DNA of 64,000 nucleotides from contig KV423924.1 in NCBI GenBank assembly GCA_001632435.1, positions 1 to 64,000 of the forward strand, given 5' to 3'. The first letter of the stretch is position 1. Every line of letters starts with the position of its first letter. The notes under the pieces are model-generated. The model saw only the letters and a program-made list of their open reading frames with translations. It was not told the origin of the DNA and searched no databases. A program made the translations under genes and the position numbers. This DNA comes from Calocera cornea HHB12733 (lineage: Eukaryota; Basidiomycota; Dacrymycetes; Dacrymycetales; Dacrymycetaceae). Positions 1 to 12,119 of this stretch are shown here, piece by piece.

Positions 1-255
1 TTCCGCGTCGAGGGTGACCTGGGTTGTGGCCGGAAGGCTGTCAAGAAGCGCCTGGATAGCCGCGTCGTCCGTGGATCCTGATCGGGAAGACAGCTCCGTG
101 GAGGAAGTAAGAGAATCCAAGGCTTGTTGAGATTCGGTCGGGAGTAACGCGGGCGTTATATTGGAGGATGAGGCAGTGATAGATGGGGGCGAAGGAGGTG
201 GATATTTGTTTCGGCGGGTGTTGACGATGGTGAACGCGTGGGGGTTTGAATCGGG
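1..255 (-). CDS. Partial unknown gene, 3' end beyond the left edge
   Basis: On the minus strand one frame stays open from a TAA at 256-258 to the edge. Its product is rich in Ser, Pro and Thr, with a helical-looking stretch near the edge (AAIQALLDSLPATTQ), and the codon use fits the host. No ATG lies in this frame. An ATG at about 351 is followed after 14 nt by a good splice donor (GTGAGT), so an upstream exon is likely, but I could not find an acceptor that joins it in the right phase. No function recognised. The overlapping frame ending at 41 is probably a shadow. Confidence 0.3.
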
Positions 256-448
256 TTACGCTATGTCGTTGGTATGTTCGCGATTTCGAAGATTCTATTC
301 GAGACAAGTGAACACTGACAGTCTGATAGAAACTCACCAGAATCCCGGCATGACCTCCAATGAATAGCTATTACCACAAGCTGTAGTAGATAGAGTAATG
401 GGATCTTTGTTGAGTTCTATCAGAGGAGTGTCACTCGTGAGATATCGA

Positions 449-677
449 TATAACGCTTGGTCGATAACGCAAAGTAACGCTTTGGCCGGTGTCTGGATAG
501 GGGGGAAAGACAGCTCATATTCGCTACCTAGATCTCATAGTTAAATAGCTACGGGATTCCTGTATATTCCCAGGCACCAGGCACCAGGCACGAAGCCGTT
601 CCTGGTACCTGACCAAGTGAGACTTGTGTAACCCGGAATCCGTACGGAGCGTTATCTACGTAACGCCCCTCTAACGC
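449..677. repeat. Cluster of TAACGC hexamers with a small palindrome
   Basis: The spacer carries several copies of TAACGC, near 451, 465, 474, 661 and 672. One inverted pair is GCGTTA-N6-TAACGC at 649-666. A short direct repeat of CAGGCAC lies near 570-590. No gene is seen between about 360 and 680. This could be a regulatory cluster or a transposon remnant. Confidence 0.35.
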
Positions 678-682
678 TATGT

Positions 683-961
683 CGCCAATTGGCAAGAGAA
701 TCGGATGTACACCTGATTTGCCTCAGGAAGGAACAGCAGGCAATCCAAGAAGGAGCCACCACTGACGTCGTCCTTGCGCGCATCCTCGGCTATCTTCTGC
801 TCAAGTGCAGGCCGGGGGGGCTGGATGTTCTGGTCGCGAAGATCAACAGCAGCACCGGGGGAGATCAAGACCTTTTCTACGAGTTGGCCAGGTACTGGAA
901 GGACTGCTTCCTCGATGCCTGTAAGCAACATCTCCCGCCGGGCCACCGAGTTACACGCTGA
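683..961 (+). pseudogene. Gene fragment, unrecognised; weak resemblance to fungal HNH-endonuclease-type proteins
   Basis: A 90-codon open frame ends at TGA 959-961. It has a natural-looking composition with Leu-rich helical segments (ARILGYLLLKC, LFYELARYWKDCFLDACKQ). No in-frame ATG precedes it, so it looks like an internal or C-terminal piece of a larger protein. The spacing of the helices recalls the helical region beside the HNH domain in multicopy agaricomycete proteins. That is an impression from memory, not a motif match, and no HNH residues are present. Confidence 0.3.
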
Positions 962-1844
962 CACAAACTGCTCTCATCCAAGGGGTCCTAGCCAGCCGGA
1001 CCCCATAGTCTCCCACCCCGGAGTACGTATTCGACCCGCCCCTCCGAAACTCTTACGAAAGACGGGGTTCGGGCGCTCCTGATATCTGGATCCCTAAGCT
1101 ACAGCAACAGTAAATTGTTGGTGTGTCTACCAGACATTGTTGATCAGCGGTTCAAGCAGTATGCAGTATTAGAACAAGCAGTATTATGCGGGAGCAGTTA
1201 AAAAGCGGATTGTATGCACTGGAGGTGAGGGCGCCCGTTGGTTGAGATGAAGGGGCGAAGGATCACGAGATCGATCGCGTCACAGGACGAGTGGTGCACG
1301 TCATCCCCTCACGTGCTTGTTTTTAGCAGGCCCACACCTCCCGAGTCCTTCCACCTGCCTCCTTGGTGTACGATGTATTTTGTCCACTCCTCTCTGTCGA
1401 CATTACATGGCCGGAAACAGGCGAAGGACTTCTTGGCTCTCGGTGTCTACCACTTATCTCCGAAAATCTCCGATACAATCTGCCTAAATGTGCTGCCCAA
1501 ACAAGGAGCTCCGGTTCTGTCCCTGTTTGCGGTGACTGGTAGCCGTTAGCATTGTTCTGGGCCAACAGCATGTGATAGCCCAATACTCTCGAAATACCGC
1601 ACCTCACTGCAGGCAACTTGGATGGGTCCCTTTCAAATCGCCCCAGGGAGTTAAACTTCGGCAAGAAATCGCTGTAGCTTCTTCCTGACGATGGACATTA
1701 CTGGCACTAGACGGCACATCGGTGGATCGAAAGAGCAATTTCCCTTCATCGCCGCCTTAGGGCTCACAGTACATGCTGTCAACCATACGGGAGAGCTATA
1801 GGTCATTTGAGACGACTACGGTATCTGCTGTCAAAGCAGCACTG
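962..1844. other. Spacer with no supported gene
   Basis: Several short open frames occur on both strands between 1238 and 1664. None has convincing composition, splice sites or motifs. No RNA gene or repeat was recognised. Confidence 0.5.
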
Positions 1845-2217
1845 TCAAGCCGCCTCTTCCTCAACATCCCTTCCGCTATTACACATCATCCCAGTGCAAG
1901 TCGTGTTTGTGTTGGTACCGCACATCATCCCAGTGCAGGTGGTAGTGGTGTTGGTATTCGTTCCGCACATCATGCCCGTGCAGGTAGTGTTGGTGTTCGT
2001 TCCACACATCATGCCCGTGCAGGTAGTGTTGGTGTTCGTCCCGCACATCATTCCGGTGCAACCGCTGCTAGAGCTGCCCCCACTGCTCCCACCCATCATG
2101 GCTATGTACTTGAATGTCAGCGCTTGCTGCAAGGCATATCTGGTCCGACGTACGAGCAGACTGGACGGCGACGAAGCCAAAAGCCGTGACGGCGAGGAGA
2201 GTGTGAAAGGTGCGCAT
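1845..2217 (-). CDS. Small secreted protein with tandem Cys-Thr-Gly-Met-Met-Cys repeats
   Basis: The start is the ATG at 2217. Exon 1 (2217-2154) encodes a typical signal peptide (MRTFHTLLAVTAFGFVAVQSA). A 52-nt intron follows (2153-2102), with donor GTACGT, a CTGAC branch site and acceptor ATAG. Exon 2 (2101-1845) encodes a short Gly/Ser linker, then about four and a half copies of a 13-residue unit CTGMMCGTNTNTT (one copy has two extra Thr), and an acidic tail. The predicted product is 106 aa. Each unit has two Cys five residues apart flanking a Met-Met pair and a Thr/Asn-rich strand-like segment, which suggests a disulfide-stapled solenoid or a metal-binding wall protein (inference). I recognise no family. 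A TATA element lies about 80 bp upstream. The frame depends on the proposed intron. Confidence 0.68.
1882..2063 (-). repeat. Coding minisatellite, unit 39 bp
   Basis: Tandem units of about 39 bp (one of 45 bp) lie inside the secreted repeat protein gene. The period is a multiple of three, so copy-number change would keep the reading frame and alter protein length. Confidence 0.85.
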
Positions 2218-2936
2218 ATTGGTATGGTGGTTTTACTGGTCTAGTGTGTTGAGAGCCTGAGGTTGACGGAGAGTTTGGACTTCCTGGAAGCCAGCTTTAT
2301 ATTCGACAGGCAAGAACATGGTGCTGGTCTGCGATGGTGAGCGGGAGACATCGTCAGCGATTTTGCCAAAACTAACAGTGCTAGACAAGCATGAGCTGAT
2401 GCCAAGACTACTGCCTTGCCAATACTCGATACGCCGCGGCGCCCTTGTTTCGAAATGAGGAACAATGGTCATATGGCAATTGAGCTCCGCCGCGGCGAAG
2501 ACAAGGTACAGCCCGGACATGTTCATGTCAGAATCATAGACCTCCTGTTGACATCAGGTTGGATCATTTCGCAAATTGTGCCAGTACTGCTAAAGGAGAG
2601 ATAGGCTGATCATTCATTCGAGCGGAATTCGGTGCATCCATATTCCATATGGCCGTGGAAAGCGTGGAAATGTTGACGAAAGCGACCGTGAGGTGTTTGT
2701 GCACGAGGCATTTTGGCTAAGCCTCGAGGTGGCTGGGCATTCTGTCTTCGTAACAGTGTAAACCACCACAGCTCTCCTTTCACGCCAAACAAAGGCTCTC
2801 AGACCGCTTGCCGAACAGAACAAATCGTCTACGTTGCATCTTTTCGTCTAGGGATACAATGCGTTGGTATGCAGTGCATGTAAGAGAGCTAGAGAAATGG
2901 TGGAGATGGAGATGAGTTTTGTACATATTTGGCTCG
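2218..2936. other. Spacer between the secreted repeat gene and the Blm10 gene
   Basis: Holds the promoter of the small secreted gene (TATA at 2295-2302) and the 3' flank of the Blm10 gene. The short open frames here look like chance frames. Confidence 0.5.
2295..2302 (-). promoter_or_regulatory. TATA-like box for the secreted repeat protein
   Basis: ATATAAAG on the minus strand, about 80 bp upstream of the ATG at 2217. Position and sequence fit a core promoter. Confidence 0.45.
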
Positions 2937-5900
2937 TCACGCATCTGCATTAATGATAAGTGTGCATATTGTATCAAATTTGGGGCTCTTACAGTAGGAA
3001 GTGCCGCTGACTATGGTCTGCAGAGCTTGAGTCTGCTCTTCGTCGAACATGTTCTTATCGGTATGCCACGTGTCCTATTTGATCCACGTAAGTAAAGCAA
3101 AAACGAGGAGTGGAAATCAACGAGTACCTGATGCGTTCTGCGGAAGTCTGCCGCACACTTTCGAACCGTCGTGGAGATAGGTGGCTTTTCGTAAGAGTGT
3201 TCTGCCAGAATGGGAAGTAGTGAAGGAAGCCAACTTGGCACCGTGTAAGGGTACGCGTCAATGAGGGCTGTCAACCCGAGAACGCCTGCATGCAAGCTGC
3301 GCAGGGCAGCATTATGGGCCGCATCCGTTCTGGGTGGAAGTCTAAGGTGATGAACCTTCTTCACGAAACGAGCCTGAGTTGATGGTTAATATTTCTGTCC
3401 CGTACGGAATGAGAAGCCCAACCTTCAAGTCCAGGATGCTGTGACGTTGAGAGCAGCGAATCACACCAGACAGCGTTCTGCACCGCGGTTAGCCCCGCTT
3501 GCGATGTCATGATGGATCACGTACTTTGCGGCCATCTCTCGTACTTCGATGGCTTCATCTTCCAGACATTCAACCAGCACATCTAGAACTCGGACACTGC
3601 ACTCATCGCTAAGAAGCGGGAGCTGCCGGAAGTAGAACACCTGCATGATGGGAAGAACTTGCAACCGAACTCTCCACGACTGTTAATCGCGTCAGCCCCT
3701 GGAAGGGGAAATAACGTTGGGAAACGCACGGGCGAAGTTCGCACTGCCTCTATCAGAGCATGCATGACAGGCTCGACGTATCGGACGGAAGGGGTAACCG
3801 CAGAAAGTATGTACAGTAACCCGATTGCATACGATCGGAGGTCCGAGGAGTCCATCAGTTCGCTCATCCTCAAGGCTTCTTGCCTATGTCGCACAAGGGC
3901 TTTAGTCACGATCAGATCAGAAACAAATTGACGTACATGAGAGGTTGCATGTATGGGTAAATCGACGGTGCTACACAGCTGTGGGCTCGTAGCCAGATCC
4001 ACTTCAGCGCTGTGAAACCGTCAGGATGGATCCGAAAGGCATTGAGCCACACTCACCGCTCAAGCCAACTTTGTCATACTCAGACTGATTGACTTTGGGA
4101 CCAGATAGCCGTGTCTCCTTCAATTTTGGCAGAATAGTGGCCAGACTCTCTACGCGCTTCATCTGACTGGGATTGACGAGAGCTAGAGCATCGACACCGT
4201 CTTTCCGACATGCATCCACGAAGGCGCTCACGTCACTGAACGCTGGGTGCCACTGGAATAGAGTCAGTGTCGATCACTGAAGGCCCCGCAATGAATACTC
4301 GCCTGTAGGTTCAAGAATATGTCAATGTTTGCGGCTACCTGCGTTCGTACCTATGCGAGAAGTTGAGAAAACTGTAGCGCGTCATCATTGGAATAGCACG
4401 TACTTCCGCGAAGCCCGAACCAAGATTGTTCCAAGCTAAATCCAGGAACTGGGTCGTCCAAGATTCAAACTTGGTGTTGTATGCGGCAGCAACGATGCCA
4501 ACAGCAGCCACCGCATTACTGACTGAAAAGAAAGTCAGATTCGAGACCGACATCGCACACAATATTGATCCACTCACTTCTAAAGGCAGACTCCCCAGCA
4601 AAGTCGACAGTGAGGCCACGATCAATCACAAATGTAGTTGCGGTGCATCGGCGGGGATCACGGTCGGAGAGAATGATGGTCAGGAAGTACTCCCAGTAGT
4701 TCAATGTATCAGGCGTAATCCGATCGAATATGCCGGGTAAGCGGGGAGTAATCCAAGACCACAAGCGCTCATTCGCTTTCCTGGGCCAGTTTTTGCTGCC
4801 CCGAAGGAGGCCAGCCAGAACCTCGGCAGCAGCCCTCTGCTTGAAGCGGTCTTTGTCGTCCAGCAGAGGCTCGATGACCGCTATAGTTCTCTCAAGAGGC
4901 TCAGACTCCAATATCTTGAATATCCGCATAATGAAGCGGACATTGTCGTGTCGAGCATCTTTCCCACTGCCACTAGATTCTTGTGCGTACAGGCCCACCA
5001 GCTTGCTGAACCAAGAATCGTCCATTGCTTCGCAGATAGCATCTAGTGCTGGCCTGGATTCAACCTCCCATTGGAAAGCAGACGTCTCCATCGGCGGCGT
5101 CTTATATGCATCCACCATTGGTGTCCGAACCAAAGCCCCGGATTGCAGCTTATCATAGAACGGACTAGAACAGCGGTCAGCTTGAAGCCACTCTGATTAT
5201 GGGACAAATCCTCACCCCTCATTGTGACTCGCGTTGTCCCAGAAAACGTCTGGAGTTGGGAATGGCGCCTTGATCTTAAGCGGATTATGGCCACATTCCA
5301 TCAGCAGTTGCCATGTATCCTTGGCCATTGATCTGAGCTTAACCATTTCGAATACTTTCTCGAGCGCTCTGAGGCAGAATGAGTCAGCGTGTGCTACTTG
5401 CGATGCCGAGCTACTTACTGCTGAGAAAATCGCCTCGTGGTAGGGTTTTCCGATGTGACACTTTTCGCGAACAGCCTTGTTACCTCAGGATTGGTAGCGC
5501 GATCACGACGCAAGAGCGCTCGGAGGAAGCGAATTGCCATCTGAGTGTATCTCCAGTGAGTGGCCGGTGCATTAGCTATTGTCAGAATTTTGTCTATCTG
5601 TGCAGACATTAGTCATGTCCCGCTGCACCAGAAGACAGCTTACGAGCTGTACATAAGCATCTTCCTTCCGTTTCAAGCTCTCCAGTGTACACGCTTCAAT
5701 GGCGCTCGCAAGCGCTTTATCTTCGGCCTTGATGGGGCTCGTTGACCTCACATGACATGCGGCTTCATCAACAAGAGGCAGTGCCGCCTTTGGGTTTCGC
5801 ATAACAGTCGTGGACAGCTCTTCCTGTAAAACTCCCAGGACTGAGAGTGTATTAGCTTGAGCCAGTCAATCAGCCAGTCTAACGTACTTTCTGCCACAAT

Positions 5901-8900
5901 GCTCGAGATAAGTTGTTGGATTGAAGGCTGTATCCGGTTTTGAGCGATAGCTCAAGGCGAGTCGCAAAGTTCTCTCACCTTCTCTTGCCAGGAAGACTCA
6001 AGGACAGCGAGCATATAGCGTGCTTGGAAGCGCCAATCTACGATACACAGCTGAGCAACACTCCTGGTCGACAAGCAAAAGCCTAACCTTGGACAACATA
6101 TGCAGCTGAGGATAGTTTTATCAGAGTCGATCATCAGAAAGGAACGAGAGCGGCATACTAATTGTCTTGTTCCCAACAACATGCAAAGCACCTTTCATGC
6201 GGTCAGGGTCAGTCCCTGGAACGAGCGATTCGAAGATCTTCGGCAGTGCAAAACGAGTAGAGCGCGTGTATGTCTACGATATAAATTTAGCACAGGCTTG
6301 GTGCTGCCAAAGAAGTCTGCTTACAGTGGATATAGCGAGCAGAACTGCTTGACCGGATCTACAAGCTATCAGTCAAGTACACTCGCCCCAGTGTCAGCAT
6401 TACTCACTTCCGCACGCGTGTGTAGGGTGAAAGCGAAAATTCGACGATCACGGATATCAAACGATCATCCAGCTCTGACCTCCTGCGGTACAGGGAGTGC
6501 TGGTACTTCCTTGCAAGCACATGAAGATATGCTCGGCGGACCCATATGTGGCGGGGGAAGGCCTTCTGTCGCGGCCAGAAACGAGTGAGCTCGCGGCTGG
6601 CATTGTAACGCTTGTGGTCGCTGTCGTATGACGCGCGCTGAACAGCGTACTCCGTCATATAACCATCAATCGCCCGCACAATTTGAGTGACAACATCCTG
6701 GAATAGTTGATCAACACTTCCCACAACTGAAAATAATATCTTTCACTCACAGTGAAATCTTCACTTCCCGATTTGAGCAGTGAAACAGAAGCTCTATGTA
6801 GGAGTTCGCCCCACGCCGCACGTAACGTCACAACCTTCTGATAGCGTGGATCTTTCGGATCCGTGAGGACGAAGCAGTCCTGGGGACGCGGACTATCGTA
6901 GGTGAAGTGAGGTAGCTCAGCCTTTGGATCTAAAAGGTCCATTCCACCGTGTTTCGGCTCTTCCTGGTACAACGACCCCAGTCCGGCCCACGTTGCCCGG
7001 ACTGCGCTCGTGAACCGGACAAAGTCGTTCCTCCATGCGCTGTCCCGCGTCGCACCTTCAGCCAACAGTGCGTCGAGCTTGTCAATCAATGGCTTGACAA
7101 GTCGCTCCAGCACGTCGATGGTAAATGCGGTCTCTTCTGCTGACGGCACATGCCACTGAATCTTCACTTCGTCGGCTAGGTATCTCTTTCCCCAGTATTT
7201 ATTATGACGCTTCTGGAAATCTATTGCTTATATGAGCGTGGGTTCTCATCCGCGAATAGCACAACACACATACCGTCGCTCTCCAGCTCATCAGGATTAA
7301 CGAGATTATACTCCGTAGGATACATCGTAGTCATGGCACCCATGAGTTTTGTAATGATTCGTGCAGTGTATGTGTAGCCACGCTCGCTCTTGGTCTTCTC
7401 AATTAAGAGGGCCAGGAGCTCGATGATCTCGTCCTTGTGCTTCAAAATCTCGGGGGAGCTGAAATGGAATGCACTGCGCAAGATCGACAGATCTGACGAG
7501 GTCATCAGATGGCGCTCGCGAGCCGCATGAATAGTACTCACTCCAATGCAGCGCCGTATCTCCTGGCACACCCGTACCACTGCTTGTGCTCCTAATGCTA
7601 CTTGCGCCGTTTTCCAGTTCCTCTCGGATCCTGTCCCTGCAGAAGGGCCAGAAACGCTTGAGGGTCTTCTCCGGCCCGGCTTTCGCCAGACTCAGCACGA
7701 GATTCCCGACTGCCCGCACACCATTCGAGCGAACCGTTGTGCTCGCGTACTCGTAGATCATTTCTAAGACACGGTCGAACAGTTCTGGCGAGAGGTGCGC
7801 GAAGAGCACGTCGAGCGAGGATTGAACGGACTTGAGTACGTTGTCTTCCGACTTGCCTCCTGTGCGGTTACCTCGCCCACCTTCCTCGGGCAGGTTCTCG
7901 ATCAGGATGAAAATGCGCTCGACATAGAGGGTGACCCATTCTACATTCGAGTCAGCAGAAAGTTCTGGGAGACCGTGAAATGCATACCTGGGAAAGCCGC
8001 CGTGTTGTTCTTTAGCGTCCTCTCCTCCTCCGAGATGTCCACATCGAGGTCGACCAGGCTCAGGTCCGAGATGTAGATCTGCTGACACATAGCCACCACC
8101 ACCAGGGTGCTGCACATGGTCTTCCCCGGGTCGTTCAAGTCGATGCCCGGCAAGACCAGCTCCAACAGCGGGACCACATGCTTCCCGGCGTCCTTCCACA
8201 GCTTCTCGTCAACCAGCGGGCCCGCCACGGCAGCAGTGGCACTCATGACAGCCGTCGTGCGGTGCGTCTCGTTGATCACCTCGAGCCCTTCATATGCGCG
8301 CTCGATGATCTCGGGCATGATCTCGTTCGGCTCAAGGAGCGCCATGTTGCGCAGCGCGAGCTGGGCGTTGAGCACGCTTAGTGGGTCTTTGGAGAACATC
8401 GCGAGCAGGGCGACAGTCTTGAGGGAGCGGACGAGCGAGAGCCGCATGAGTGGCGTGATGCGGCGATCCTGGAGAGCATCAGCGCGGGACCTCCACTCTA
8501 AACAAGAAACACATACAACAGGTATGCGGCAATGGGACCTCTCCTCCTCTTTCATCCTCTTCAAGAACTCATACGTAATACGATGGATAAAGCTAGTCAA
8601 GTCGAGCGTCCAGATCCCGGCATTGCTCGGGTGGAAGAAGCTCTCCGTGCTCGTAATAAGCCGATCCAGGCTCTCGAGAGCCTTGCTGCCCCCAAGGTAG
8701 CCCTTGTTCGCCGCGCCCGCGCCGAGGGAAGCGGGCATCCCGCTCGTCAGGACCCCGTTCGGGGTTGCGGCGCCGCTTGCACCGGAAGAGGCGCTGGAGG
8801 CACCTTTCACCGGCCCGTCGGGCGCCATGGAGTAGACGATGATCTTGCAGAGATGCTGGATGGGTGTGCCTGCGCGGTGCAGCCGCTGGGCCTTGGAGGA

Positions 8901-10116
8901 CGAGGAAAGATCCGCGTGCACCGCTGTCGTTGAGGAACCAGGAGATCCTGCCAGAGGTACGTCTATATTCTGGTCAGTGGGTTTCTTATTTGCGCGGCAA
9001 GGAACGTACTAAGAGCCCTCAAACACTTCCCCATGATCCTCCTCCACGTCTCTTCGGGCCACATGCCCACCCCCTCCCTCCCATCCCTGATCTTCTCCCA
9101 GTCACCGCCCTCCCCGCGCTCGTCAGGCTCCACATGTCTGATAGCGAGCGTGCCGAGGAAGGCGAGCATGCGCTCGTCCACGATTGAGGAGTTAAGCGCT
9201 TCCCAGATTGTGAGGAGCGGGGGCAGGTAGAGCTCGGGCGTGGAGTGAGGTAGGAGGGCGATGAGAGGTGGCAGGTAGAGCAGGTATGTCTGCACCGGGG
9301 TCAGCACTGATCAAAGGGGGCAGGATGGGCGCATACATCTGGTACTGTCAGATTCAGCTTCGGGAGGAACGTCTCTAGCAGAATTGGGATTTCGGAGGCG
9401 GCGATAAAGCGGTTTATGCTCCCACACGCATGGAGGAAGATGCTCGCGAGGTTCCTGCAAGGCGTCATAAGTTAACTTCTCACCGATACACCAGGCGGCC
9501 ACGCACCCCACACTATCTGCCTTCCGATCCAGCTTATACTCCCTCTGTATGAGCTCCCACAGCGGGCGCCAGTCCGGCTGCCAGTCCTCGATCGCGATGC
9601 GCTTCTTGTTCTCGATGAGGTTGTAAAGCGCGGTTGCGAAGGAGTGCACAATGCGGCCCTCTATGCCGGGTGTGGTGAGGAGAGCGTAGAAAAGGGTCGC
9701 GAGCTTTGCGCGGAGGGGACGCGGGATCGGGTATTGGAGCATGTTCCAACTACGTTTATTCGATTGTTGAATGAAGCGAATAATAAGTGTTGTGGAGATG
9801 CTTACCACTGCATGACTCCCTCCCAGCCCACAACATGACCCCAGTCCCTTGCCTTGACCGCATCAAGGACTTTCCCGACGATCTCGCCGAACTTTTCCAT
9901 CATCTCCTCTTCGCTCTCAGGTCGGAGGGGCGTGCTCTCCCTGTGGATCCGGCACATCTTCCAATAGCTTTCGTCGTACTTCTCGTGTATCTCCAGCACG
10001 GTGAGGGCGCGGCCGGGCTCGCCGTCCTCGCCCGTCCGCTCGATGGTCGGCGTCGGCAGCTCGGTGTCCACCTCCATCTCGAGCTCGCTCATCGGCGTCG
10101 CGGGGTCCGAGTCCAT
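2937..10116 (-). CDS. BLM10: Proteasome activator Blm10/PA200
   Basis: A very large HEAT-repeat protein, about 2,000 residues, in many exons separated by introns of about 50 nt. Blm10/PA200 caps the 20S proteasome and opens its gate through a C-terminal hydrophobic-Tyr-X (HbYX) motif. The start is the ATG at 10116 (MDSDPATPMSELEMEVDTEL), followed by family-typical segments: DWGHVVGWEGVMQ, IEDWQPDWRPLWELI, the YLLYLPPLIALLP region, and near the end the Blm10 C-terminal domain (TVPSWLPSLLPILAEHS, PPISTTVRKCAADFRRTH, then DTW and DEEQTQALQTIVSGTSY). The last intron is 48 nt (2945-2992). It splits the second Tyr codon, so the final 8-nt exon completes SYYA-stop, the same ending as animal PA200. 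Intron phases and strand are consistent throughout what I checked. It is divergent from the AIM18-like gene, with 446 bp between the two start codons. Confidence 0.95.
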
Positions 10117-10562
10117 GTTGGTCTACTATCTTGTGCACACACTCCTCGCGTGGCAGGTGGGCGTGTGCGAACAATAAGCGAGACTGTATGCAGCCTCGAC
10201 CTCAGTGTAGTAAGCAGGTAATTAAGCAGTCTCAGGAAAGGCCGCGCGTCCGGGGTACGCAAGCCCACGGTCGGAGTAAGGGATCGGGATGAGCGGCTGA
10301 GGTGAGCGGATTCTTGACCGGACCAGGCTCGCTCGTATGCGCACACGCAGCACACGCACACGCGTCCTCACATGCACTACTTAGGGGCTGGGCGCATTGC
10401 TCCCGATGAACACCAGACGAGATGCCTCCGTCCTGACCACCGCGCGTAATGCCGACCGAATCGGGAAAGTCCGACGCGACGATTGCACCGCGTTGTGGGG
10501 AACTCCCAGACCGCCTTACTAGCACCTGCTCTACCAAGCATCCAAAGTGCATATAGCTAGCC
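10117..10562. promoter_or_regulatory. Divergent promoter region, Blm10 gene and AIM18-like gene
   Basis: A 446-bp GC-rich interval between two divergent start codons. It contains a CA-rich stretch near 10336-10365 (alternating CACACGC). No clear TATA box. Both genes probably draw their promoters from this region. Confidence 0.5.
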
Positions 10563-11536
10563 ATGGCATCCCGCTTTGCCTCCCGGCTCCTGCGCTCCCC
10601 CATCCTCCCCGTCTCCCTGGGCCTCCTCACCGTCCAAGCCCTCCGCCCGCAACTCAAGCTTGACTCCCCCGCTCCGCCTATTCCCCGCAAGTCCAAGTCC
10701 TCTACCTCCCAATCCGAGCTCTTCCCTCCCACACTGCCCCACCCTTCAGGTGCAACACTCACACTGGTGGGTAAGGGTATTCGGACAGTCACCTTTCTGA
10801 GGATCAAGGTTTACGATGTGGGGTTGTACGTCGATCTGAACGCGGCTGGGCTGGAGCAGGGGGAGAAGAGTGCGGGGGACAGGATGAAGGGCCTGCTGGA
10901 GGGGAGCGATATGATGCTGCGTATTGGTGCGCTACCTTACTCCCCCGACCGAATTATCTACACAGAGCTGAAGTGACGCAGTCCCTGCCCGCCGGACCAA
11001 CTTCACCCACCTGCGGGACGGGTTCATCAAAGCCCTCCAGCACCGCGTGTCGCTCCTCCCTTCCGCACCGCCCGAGTCCACTCAGCTCGCCCTCGGAAAA
11101 GTGATGACACTATTCCCGAACACGCCCATGACGACATCCCAGACGCTCGACATCTCCTACTTCCACCCGGGGCGGACGGAGACGCAACAAGGGGCGAAGG
11201 AGTGGAAGAGCGAGGACGGCAGCCGGGCGGCCGCTTGGAGCTGGAGGAGCAGCAAGACGGAGGGGTGGCCGGCGGCGTGGTTGCTGGTTGGGTGCGATGG
11301 GAGGGAGATGGGGAGGATTACGGATGATTGGGTTGCTAAGGAGTGGTTTGCCGCGTATTTCGATACGACGAGGGAGATCTCGAAAGAAGTGAGCTTGTCC
11401 TATCACTTGGCCTTCGTTCCATGCTAACGGTACATCACAGCTACGTGAAGGCGTCGAAAAGCGGCTTAACGAGCTAGCCAAGGAGGCGCCTGCGCCTGTA
11501 GCAGGAAAACCGGTCAAGCTCAACTGGGAATCGTGA
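10563..11536 (+). CDS. Chalcone-isomerase-fold mitochondrial protein, AIM18/AIM46 (Fmp22) type
   Basis: Three exons: 10563-10926, 10982-11388 and 11441-11536, total 288 aa. The introns of 55 and 52 nt have GT-AG ends, and the second has a GCTAAC branch site. The N terminus is basic and hydrophobic (MASRFASRLLRSPILPVSLG), as in a mitochondrial presequence. The core shows the fungal CHI-like pattern: GATLTLVGKGIRTVTFLRIKVYDVGLY, RIVPARRTNFTHLRDGF (formed across the first splice), DGREMGRITDDWVAKEWFAAYFD and a charged C-terminal helix. Yeast Aim18 and Aim46 are mitochondrial heme-binding members of this fold with unclear function. The fold assignment is fairly firm; the choice between AIM18 and AIM46 is not possible here. 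Confidence 0.85.
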
Positions 11537-12119
11537 AATCTACCGCATCGAAACAAAAGTAGTTTTCTAGGAAATAGCATCTGTAAACCAATCTTCAGAA
11601 TATCATCAAGGCGTTTAGGACTTATCATTTATCTTATCTTCATAGCCTCATTGCTCAGTATCGCTCTGGAAATCTGGTCCGGTCTGGCAGGACTGCTTAC
11701 GGGCTTACCCACTCAATATTTTAATGCATTCATTGTCCGGCTACTTGCCGCGGGCCCTGAGAGCGATGCCCGAAATAAGCGCTCACTCAATGTGCCGCGA
11801 ACCGCGCTCTTCCGACGGCGCATTCCCCTGTCGCATGTTCTGTTGTCATCTAACTGCACAATAATGTCAACATTCATCGGGCTTGCCATACTCCCTGCCG
11901 GTGTTTGCAATGCATCAGCGTGGGAGGAGCGCGCTCAGGGCACCGCTCAGCTAAGCCCGTAGATGAACTGAATAGGGATCTGCCAAGCGGGCTCAGTGCT
12001 CACCGCCTCATCCCCTACGCTGTCCCCCTCCCCCACCTGCACTCAGAAAGCAGGGGTACAAATCCCACCCTTAGAGGACATCGCGCTCGCAAGACACGCT
12101 CGCAGCTCAAGACGACGAG
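11537..12119. other. Spacer and promoter region of the first GMC gene
   Basis: No supported gene. Short open frames at 11651-11962 and 11713-11910 have no recognisable content. The distal part contains an 18-bp element shared with the second GMC gene. Confidence 0.5.
11998..12015 (+). promoter_or_regulatory. 18-bp element shared upstream of both GMC genes (copy 1)
   Basis: GCTCACCGCCTCATCCCC lies 105-122 bp upstream of the ATG at 12120. An identical 18-mer occurs at nearly the same distance before the second GMC gene, while surrounding sequence has diverged. Confidence 0.5.

Noticed and set aside
41..337. 98-codon minus-strand open frame at the left edge
   Set aside because: An overlapping frame has a much more natural Ser/Pro/Thr composition and stays open to the edge; the 98-codon frame looks like its shadow.
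12045..12075. tRNA T-arm-like sequence (GGGGTACAAATCCC)
   Set aside because: No matching acceptor stem, D-arm or anticodon arm could be folded upstream; likely chance in the GMC promoter.
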